DNA from: Desulfitobacterium_A sp035539115
GTDB lineage: Bacteria; Bacillota; Desulfitobacteriia; Desulfitobacteriales; Desulfitobacteriaceae
Direction: 5' to 3'
Assembly: GCF_035539115.1 (NCBI RefSeq)
Contig: NZ_DATLJA010000011.1
Location: 4,498-68,497, forward strand
Length of the DNA: 64,000 bases
Part shown: positions 58,694 through 64,000 of the stretch, in pieces
How the letters are laid out: each line of letters opens with the position of its first letter
How positions within the stretch are numbered: position 1 is the stretch's first letter
Made by a program: the position numbers and the translations under genes
The notes under the pieces: model-generated
The model's database searches: none
What the model was told of the DNA's origin: nothing
The model's input: only the letters and a program-made list of their open reading frames with translations

Positions 58694-60304
58694 ATGACAG
58701 TGAGCTTGACAATGAAAGAAGAAATTCAATCACGCAAAACGTTTGCGATTATTTCTCACCCAGATGCAGGGAAAACAACTTTAACGGAAAAATTGCTTCT
58801 GTTTGGGGGAGCGATCCATTTAGCAGGTAATGTTAAGGCCCGTAAGACTCAACGTTATGCAACTTCAGATTGGATGGAACTGGAGCGTCAACGGGGAATC
58901 TCTATCACGTCGAGTGCAATGCAATTCAATTATGAAGGATATGTTATCAATATTCTGGACACCCCGGGTCACCAGGATTTCAGCGAGGACACGTATCGGA
59001 CGTTAACTGCTGCCGACAGCGCAGTGATGCTTATTGACGTCGCCAAAGGGGTAGAAGCCCAGACCATTAAACTATTCGAAGTGTGTAAGCAGCGGGGAAT
59101 TCCGATTTTTACCTTTATCAATAAACTCGACCGGGAAGGGAAAAACCCGATCGATTTGATGGATGAAGTCGAGAAAGTCTTGGGAATTGAAGCGTATGCG
59201 ATGAACTGGCCGATCGGTATGGGTGCGGACTTCAAAGGAATTTATGATCGCCAAAGTGCTCTTGTGGAACGCTATGCGGCTGGAAATCGTTATGGAATTC
59301 CAAGTGCCTCTCAGTCAGGTTCAATCGAAGTTCCAGAAGTACAGTCCGGCATCGGAGCGGAACTTTTGCAACGTTTACGGGATGATGTCGAATTGCTGGA
59401 TATGGCAGGAAATAAGTTTGATATGGAAAGAGTTAACCGGGGAGAGGTTACGCCTGTCTTCTTTGGGAGCGCGCTTAACAATTTTGGAGTTCCAAATTTT
59501 TTAGACAGTTTTTTAAAGCTTGCCCCTGGACCGAGAGCGCGCAGTTCTAACCAAGGTGAGCTTGATCCGTTAGGCCCGCAATTCTCCGGTTTTGTATTTA
59601 AGATTCAGGCGAACATGAATGCGCTGCATCGAGATAGGATTGCTTTCATCCGGCTCTGTACCGGGAAATATGAACGCGGGATGAATGTTATTCACACACG
59701 CTCGCACCGCAAACTCCGCTTGGCTCAGCCTCAGCAGTTATTTGCTCAGGAGCGTACAATTCTGGATGAAGCCTATGCTGGAGATATCATCGGGGTTCAT
59801 GATAATGGGATTTTACGGATTGGCGATGTTTTAGCGGAAAAAGACGGCCTCGAATTCGAAGCGATGCCTTTCTTCAGTCCAGAAAACTTTGCGCGGGTTA
59901 GTATTAAAAATGCCTTAAAACGCAAGCAATTTATTAAAGGAATTCAGGAATTACAAGAAGAAGGCGCGATTCATGTCTTCCGCGATCTGAATGTTGGTGT
60001 CGAGGCACCAGTCATTGGTGTTGTTGGACAGTTACAGTTTGAAGTGCTAGAGTACCGATTGCGGGAAGAGTATGGGGTGGAGGTCGAGATTAGTCATTTG
60101 CCCTATGAAATCGTGCGCTGGATTATTAAAGATGAGGAGAAAATCCGAATTCTCAAAGATTCAACCATGAGTTTGATGGTTTTAGACCAGGATGAAAACT
60201 ATGCCGTGCTCCTTCTCGATAAATGGAAAGCCAACTGGATGAGTGAGCGTTATTCAATTGAATTTATGAATCAGCCCCTGCTGATACAGGATCAAAAGTC
60301 TTAA
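58694..60304 (+). CDS. prfC: Peptide chain release factor 3 (RF3)
   Basis: A translational GTPase that recycles RF1/RF2. The 536 residues have the G1 motif SHPDAGKTTLTEKLL, G2/G3 with RGISITSSAM and DTPGHQDFSEDTYRTL, and G4 NKLD. The region SDWMELERQRGIS and the C-terminal RF3-specific domain (VVGQLQFEVLEYRLREEYGV) are typical. AAGGAG precedes ATG 58694. It stands alone between a YbjN gene and a hemolysin III gene. Confidence 0.97.
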   Translation: MTVSLTMKEEIQSRKTFAIISHPDAGKTTLTEKLLLFGGAIHLAGNVKARKTQRYATSDWMELERQRGISITSSAMQFNYEGYVINILDTPGHQDFSEDTYRTLTAADSAVMLIDVAKGVEAQTIKLFEVCKQRGIPIFTFINKLDREGKNPIDLMDEVEKVLGIEAYAMNWPIGMGADFKGIYDRQSALVERYAAGNRYGIPSASQSGSIEVPEVQSGIGAELLQRLRDDVELLDMAGNKFDMERVNRGEVTPVFFGSALNNFGVPNFLDSFLKLAPGPRARSSNQGELDPLGPQFSGFVFKIQANMNALHRDRIAFIRLCTGKYERGMNVIHTRSHRKLRLAQPQQLFAQERTILDEAYAGDIIGVHDNGILRIGDVLAEKDGLEFEAMPFFSPENFARVSIKNALKRKQFIKGIQELQEEGAIHVFRDLNVGVEAPVIGVVGQLQFEVLEYRLREEYGVEVEISHLPYEIVRWIIKDEEKIRILKDSTMSLMVLDQDENYAVLLLDKWKANWMSERYSIEFMNQPLLIQDQKS

Positions 60305-60336
60305 GTAGCAAATCAAGGCTTATGATGGTGTTTATG

Positions 60337-60376
60337 GCAAAGGTCTTGCACTCACTATGGTGCAAGACCTTTCACA
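60337..60376. terminator. Terminator after prfC
   Basis: AAAGGTCTTGCAC (60340-60352) pairs with GTGCAAGACCTTT (60361-60373), followed by CACATTTTT. Confidence 0.85.
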
Positions 60377-60406
60377 TTTTTAACATATAAAGAAACTCAA
60401 AATGAT

Positions 60407-61063
60407 TTAATTAACGGATGACGGTACAAAATAGATAAGGATCATGATAAAATTAATGAGACTTCCCGCCGCGATAAAGATGTGAAAGATTTCATGGAAG
60501 CCAAGATGAAGGCGAGGAAGTTTAAAGATTTTAGCGGCATAGATTATCGCACCTAAGGTATACATCACTCCACTGCTAAACATCAAAATCAATGCACCCA
60601 GCGGGAGATTATGAATAAGTTGGACGATAGGAACAAGGGCAATCCAACCTAAGGCCACATAAAAGGTTGTAGATACATAGCGTGGGGCATTGATGAACCA
60701 TACCTTCAGAATAATTCCAACTAAAGCTAGGATCCACACAGCGAGAAGCATCACCCAACGCCAAGTTCCGTTTAAACCATAATAGAAGACAGGCGTATAA
60801 GAGCCCGCAATGAGAACATAGATCATCATATGGTCGATTTTGCGTAAGGTGAGTTCTTTATCGGGAGTTGTTCTTAAAGCATGATAAAAAGAACTCGTGC
60901 CATATAAAACAATAACGCTTAATCCGTAAATGCTCATGATGATTGTTTTCGAGAGACTACCGTACGATAAGAAAATTAACAAAACAAGTCCAAATAAGGC
61001 TGCTACAAAGGGGATAAAGTGGGTAAGTGTGTTCATAGGTTCTTTTATTTTTGCAAGCTTCAT
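60407..61063 (-). CDS. Hemolysin III / PAQR-family membrane protein
   Basis: A 218-residue seven-helix protein of the YqfA/hemolysin III group. NTLTHFIPFVAALFGLVLLI, YGTSSFYHALRTTPDKE, RKIDHMMIYVLIAGSYTPV and GFHEIFHIFIAAGSL carry the conserved Ser, Asp and three His residues of the metal site. ATG 61063 is 6 bases after AGGAGG; the frame upstream lacks a site. Function in bacteria is uncertain. Confidence 0.92.
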   Translation of the reverse strand: MKLAKIKEPMNTLTHFIPFVAALFGLVLLIFLSYGSLSKTIIMSIYGLSVIVLYGTSSFYHALRTTPDKELTLRKIDHMMIYVLIAGSYTPVFYYGLNGTWRWVMLLAVWILALVGIILKVWFINAPRYVSTTFYVALGWIALVPIVQLIHNLPLGALILMFSSGVMYTLGAIIYAAKIFKLPRLHLGFHEIFHIFIAAGSLINFIMILIYFVPSSVN

Positions 61064-61185
61064 AAGGACCTCCTGTAGGTTTATAAAATACCTAATAGGC
61101 AAGATAATTTAATTAAATTTTAGTCTTCTTTCTACATAAAATCAAATATATATATGGTTAAGAATAAATAGAAGGGGAGATTCAC

Positions 61186-61764
61186 TTGAGTAAAAAAATA
61201 CATAAGCCAATAACAGGGCTATTCCCGCTGTCTGCCGTTTTAGTCACTGCACAGTCTGGAGATATTCGACCTAATATTATTACGATTGCTTGGACTGGAG
61301 TTATGAATTCTATTCCGCCTGTGGTTTATGTTGGAGTTAATCCATTGCGATATTCCAATCATCTTATTGCAGAGGCGGGAGAGTATGTCATCAATATTCC
61401 TTCTGCGGATCAAGTGCCCGCTGTGGATTATTGCGGTTTAGTTTCGGGTCGCGATGTCGATAAATTTGAAGCTACTGGTTTTACTCCTGTTCCGGCAGAG
61501 CATGTTCAGGCTCCCTTAATTGCGGAATGTCCGGTCAATATTGAATGTAAGGTTCGTCAAGTGTTGCATCTTGAAAGCCATGATGTTTTTATCGCTGATG
61601 TCTTAGCGGTTCATTATAATGAGGAGGTTCTCGATGAAAAGGGACGTCCTGATTATCAAAAGATTAAGCCTTATGGTTATTGTCTAGGCGAGTATTATGG
61701 CATATCCGATAAACTTGGGTCTCAGGGTTTCTCTAGAAAATTGAAGCACCGCATTGATGAGTAA
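61186..61764 (+). CDS. Flavin reductase-like (DIM6/NTAB) flavoprotein
   Basis: A 192-residue FMN-binding split-barrel protein. FPLSAVLVTAQSGDIRPNII and TIAWTGVMNSIPPVVYVGVN form the flavin-binding core; CGLVSGRDVDKFEATGF and a long C-terminal part match the anaerobe flavoredoxin-like group. TTG 61186 follows GGGGAGA. It probably reduces or carries electrons to a partner oxidoreductase, not identifiable here. Confidence 0.88.
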   Translation: MSKKIHKPITGLFPLSAVLVTAQSGDIRPNIITIAWTGVMNSIPPVVYVGVNPLRYSNHLIAEAGEYVINIPSADQVPAVDYCGLVSGRDVDKFEATGFTPVPAEHVQAPLIAECPVNIECKVRQVLHLESHDVFIADVLAVHYNEEVLDEKGRPDYQKIKPYGYCLGEYYGISDKLGSQGFSRKLKHRIDE

Positions 61765-61955
61765 ATTTTAGAGTGAGAAGAAGCATCGATATGACATATA
61801 AGGTTGTCAATTAGGTAAGAATGAAAATATCTCGGAAGGAGCCTTGTTTAGACAATGGACAAGCCTTAAGAAGTAGACATTGGACATTCAAACTCTTGGC
61901 GAAGGTATTTTATGGGCTAACTTGTCCAGACTAATAGTCTGGAGGGTGATGAAAA

Positions 61956-62825
61956 GTGAGCCAAACCAAAGTTCCAATGTCAGTATTCCCGCCTCAACAC
62001 CAGGACAACCAGCCGGGCATCGAAGCGATTATGAATCCGCGGCCTGACTTCGAAGATCCTCAATACATGGGGAGTGGGAAGCTTAAGGGAAAAATCGCAC
62101 TCATTACGGGTGGGGATAGTGGGATCGGCCGCGCCGTGGCCATCGCTTTCGCCAAAGAAGGAGCAGACATAGCGTTCGTCTATCTAAATGAACAGGGTGA
62201 TGCCCAAGAAACGAGCGCACGAATCGAGGCCTTAGGTCGACAATGTTTAAGCCTAGCCGGAGATGTAGGTGAGGAAGGTTTTTGCCAGAAGGTGATCGAT
62301 GAGGTGTTAAAAGCTTTTAAACGGATTGATATCCTGGTGAATAATGCGGGTGAGCAGCATGTGCAAACTAGCCTTGCAAATATTTCATCAGCTCAGTTAG
62401 AGAGAACCTTTAAGACGAACATCTTTTCTTACTTTTACCTTACACGTGCTGCTTTGCCACATCTTCAACCTGGGGCCAGCATCATCAATACTGCCTCGAT
62501 CACCGCTTATGAGGGGCACGAGCAACTGATCGATTATTCCGCAAGCAAAGGTGCAGTTGTTTCCTTTACGCGATCCTTGTCCGAATCCTTGGTTAAGCAA
62601 GGGATACGTGTCAATGGAGTAGCACCAGGCCCAATTTGGACTCCCCTAATTCCTGCTTCTTTTCCGGCGGATCAAGTTGCAACCTTTGGTAGTACGACCC
62701 CGATGCAACGGGCAGGACAACCAAAGGAACTTGCGCCTGCTTATGTTTTCCTGGCGAATAATGATTCCTCTTACATGTCGGGACAAATCCTTCATGTCAA
62801 TGGTGGGACGATTATTAATGGGTGA
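61956..62825 (+). CDS. SDR oxidoreductase, general-stress type (YhdF/YhxC-like)
   Basis: A 289-residue NAD(P)-dependent short-chain dehydrogenase. The N-terminal 45 residues (PPQHQDNQPGIEAIMNPRPD) are the extension typical of YhdF/YhxC/YdaD proteins. ALITGGDSGIGRAVAIAFAK is the cofactor loop, NNAGEQ follows, and YSASKGA holds the catalytic Tyr and Lys with Ser in NTASITAYEG. CCAGAC/GTCTGG (61927-61943) forms a hairpin directly before the GGAGGG site and GTG 61956 start, which might affect translation. Confidence 0.9.
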   Translation: MSQTKVPMSVFPPQHQDNQPGIEAIMNPRPDFEDPQYMGSGKLKGKIALITGGDSGIGRAVAIAFAKEGADIAFVYLNEQGDAQETSARIEALGRQCLSLAGDVGEEGFCQKVIDEVLKAFKRIDILVNNAGEQHVQTSLANISSAQLERTFKTNIFSYFYLTRAALPHLQPGASIINTASITAYEGHEQLIDYSASKGAVVSFTRSLSESLVKQGIRVNGVAPGPIWTPLIPASFPADQVATFGSTTPMQRAGQPKELAPAYVFLANNDSSYMSGQILHVNGGTIING

Positions 62826-62943
62826 TCCACTTGCATAGCGTGGTTAAGAATAGCTTTGAATAACAAGGACTCGTGTTGAACAAGTTACTAATGCTTAGAA
62901 CTTGAAAGAATGAGATAAACCGGTTCTAAAGGATTGTGATTGC

Positions 62944-63639
62944 GTGCATTATGCGTTCGAGTTATCTTTAAGAATAGTTGGATCCTTTATTATTCTTTGG
63001 TTAGGGCTTCGACTCTTAGGGAAGAAACAGTTTGGGGAGTTAACGGTCTATAATGTCGCGACAGCCTCTGCGGTCGGACAGATGGCCTCGGATTTCGCCA
63101 CTCACTTAAATGATCTGCCGCTGACGTTTATTCTTGCAATGCTTGGCTATTTCCTTTTAACCTTTGGCATGGGATTGCTTACTTTAAAATCCCGTCGTTT
63201 ACAAAAGGCTTTAGAGGGCAACTCCACCTTAGTTATTGTTCACGGGAAAATTATTGACACGAATCTACGAAGATTAGGGATAACCGTGGAGCTACTTCTG
63301 GAAAAACTCCGGGAAAAAAATGCGTTCCGGGTACAGGAGGTCGAGTATGCCATCATGGAGGCCGATGGGAAAATCAGCTTGATGTTTATGCCTCCATATG
63401 AACCTCTGACGGCTTCATCATTCAACATCAGGACTCCCTACAAGGGTCTTTTGATCGACGTAATTGTGGACGGGCAAATCATAACTGAAAACTTACGTAA
63501 ACTTCAGCTTTCGAAGAGTTGGCTTCTTGACCAATTAAAAAATCAACACATCCAAAAAGTCTCGGATGTGTTTCTAGCCCAAATTGATGAATCGGGAAAA
63601 CTTTATGTAGATTTAAAGACAGAGTGGGAAGACCACTAG
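62944..63639 (+). CDS. DUF421 (YetF-like) membrane protein, second copy
   Basis: A 231-residue protein with three N-terminal helices and a soluble DUF421 domain. GLRLLGKKQFGELTVYNVAT is the family signature and EGNSTLVIVHGKIIDTNLRR and LREKNAFRVQEVEYAIMEAD follow. It is a distant paralogue of the gene at 48615-49292. GTG 62944 is the only sensible start. No DUF4363 gene follows. Confidence 0.88.
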   Translation: MHYAFELSLRIVGSFIILWLGLRLLGKKQFGELTVYNVATASAVGQMASDFATHLNDLPLTFILAMLGYFLLTFGMGLLTLKSRRLQKALEGNSTLVIVHGKIIDTNLRRLGITVELLLEKLREKNAFRVQEVEYAIMEADGKISLMFMPPYEPLTASSFNIRTPYKGLLIDVIVDGQIITENLRKLQLSKSWLLDQLKNQHIQKVSDVFLAQIDESGKLYVDLKTEWEDH

Positions 63640-63645
63640 TCGATC

Positions 63646-63870
63646 TTATATACCCGGGGCTGGCATATCTGGACCGCTAACGCGATGCTGGTGCCCGTCA
63701 TTGACCGAGGTATAGAAGTTCCATTCGTGAACGTGATAGCCGTCAGGTAGAGGAAGGGAAGGACCGGAAATAGACTTATAATAGTGAGAATGCCCATGTT
63801 CATACATAACATAGCTTTCGGAAGAATGCACATGACTACCATCTGCGGTCGGTACGGCCGGACCTGGTGT
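63646..63870 (-). CDS. YmaF-like His-rich repeat protein, N-terminus unclear
   Basis: The minus strand reads PGPAVPTADGSHVHSSESYV, MYEHGHSHYYKSISGPSLPL, DGYHVHEWNFYTSVNDGHQH, then RVSGPDMPAPGI and stop at 63646. The repeated G-H-x-H, D-G-x-H-V-H and S-G-P-x-x-P units are the YmaF family, often metal-binding-like and spore-associated. The frame is open from about 63905 but without a normal start except GTG 63831, which would cut one repeat. A frameshift or unusual start is possible. An alternative minus frame of 100 residues here is a shadow. Confidence 0.65.
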   Translation of the reverse strand, partial: TPGPAVPTADGSHVHSSESYVMYEHGHSHYYKSISGPSLPLPDGYHVHEWNFYTSVNDGHQHRVSGPDMPAPGI

Positions 63871-64000
63871 GCTGTGAAAGGCACATCTGAGATGAGGGTA
63901 GGTCCCTCGACGAGGACTGAGTCAGGCAGACTTGTCAAACAGCCCCGAGCTGCTGTAATAAAGAGTTATGGTAGTAAGCGTCCGGGGAAAAGGTTGCAGT

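Noticed and set aside
1..64000. tRNA, rRNA, CRISPR arrays, complete IS elements or prophage
   Set aside because: I saw none; only short transposase and phage-type fragments in 40.8-44.1 kb.

Overview
The window looks like chromosome of an anaerobic, spore-forming, low-to-mid GC Firmicute of the Desulfosporosinus / Desulfitobacterium / Dehalobacter type (Peptococcales). This is inferred from an alpha/beta-type SASP, an hgcAB mercury-methylation pair, a membrane-bound uptake [NiFe] hydrogenase with full hyp set, corrinoid methyl-transfer and B12-remodelling genes, LutABC lactate oxidation, and small Firmicute families (DUF1540, DUF1657, DUF421, DUF4363, YmaF). No rRNA, tRNA, CRISPR array or intact insertion sequence was seen.

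Layout. 1-2.2 kb: small orphan membrane proteins and a TetR remnant. 2.3-12.7 kb: hydrogenase island, with hypAB, a minus-strand structural operon (small subunit, large subunit, cytochrome b, maturation protease) and a divergent hypFCDE operon. 12.9-17.1 kb: two decayed GPH-type sugar/cation symporter tails, then a corrinoid protein, a GntR regulator and a RACo/RamA-type reductive activator. 17.3-23 kb: YiiX-like hydrolase, ArsP/DUF318 permease, MerR-TipAS regulator, Cys-rich DUF6951 protein, then arsR-hgcA-hgcB. 23-36 kb: TerC protein under a yybP-ykoY (Mn2+) riboswitch, glycerate kinase, a broken NorB-like gene, acyl-ACP thioesterase, a second yybP-ykoY riboswitch ahead of pspA and a TIM44-like gene, a diguanylate cyclase, and a cobT-cobU-cobS set behind a cobalamin riboswitch.

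37.5-44.4 kb is a mosaic, rearranged segment. It lies between the N- and C-terminal halves of a destroyed mntH paralogue and carries Rhs, IS1182-like, IS3-like, VRR-NUC and sugar-epimerase remnants, an intact divergent mntH/mntR pair, a DUF1540 gene and an unusual DegT-family enzyme in which His replaces the catalytic Lys. 44.5-64 kb returns to ordinary order: a chromosomal actin-like gene with a small partner, a CNNM/CorC-type transporter preceded by a short Asp/Glu/Pro-rich leader ORF, DUF421/DUF4363, LutABC, a sulfonate/nitrate-type ABC transporter, a SASP, prfC, hemolysin III, a flavin reductase, a general-stress-type SDR and YmaF.

Functional themes: corrinoid chemistry recurs (HgcA, the orphan corrinoid protein with its activator, cobTUS with B12 riboswitch); Mn/Mg homeostasis recurs (two Mn riboswitches, MntH/MntR, TerC, CNNM with leader peptide); and electron-donor use is represented by H2 (hydrogenase) and lactate (LutABC). 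The most notable items are the hgcAB operon, the leader peptide before the CNNM gene, the Mn riboswitch with no transporter behind it, and the His-type DegT enzyme with a Cys cluster.
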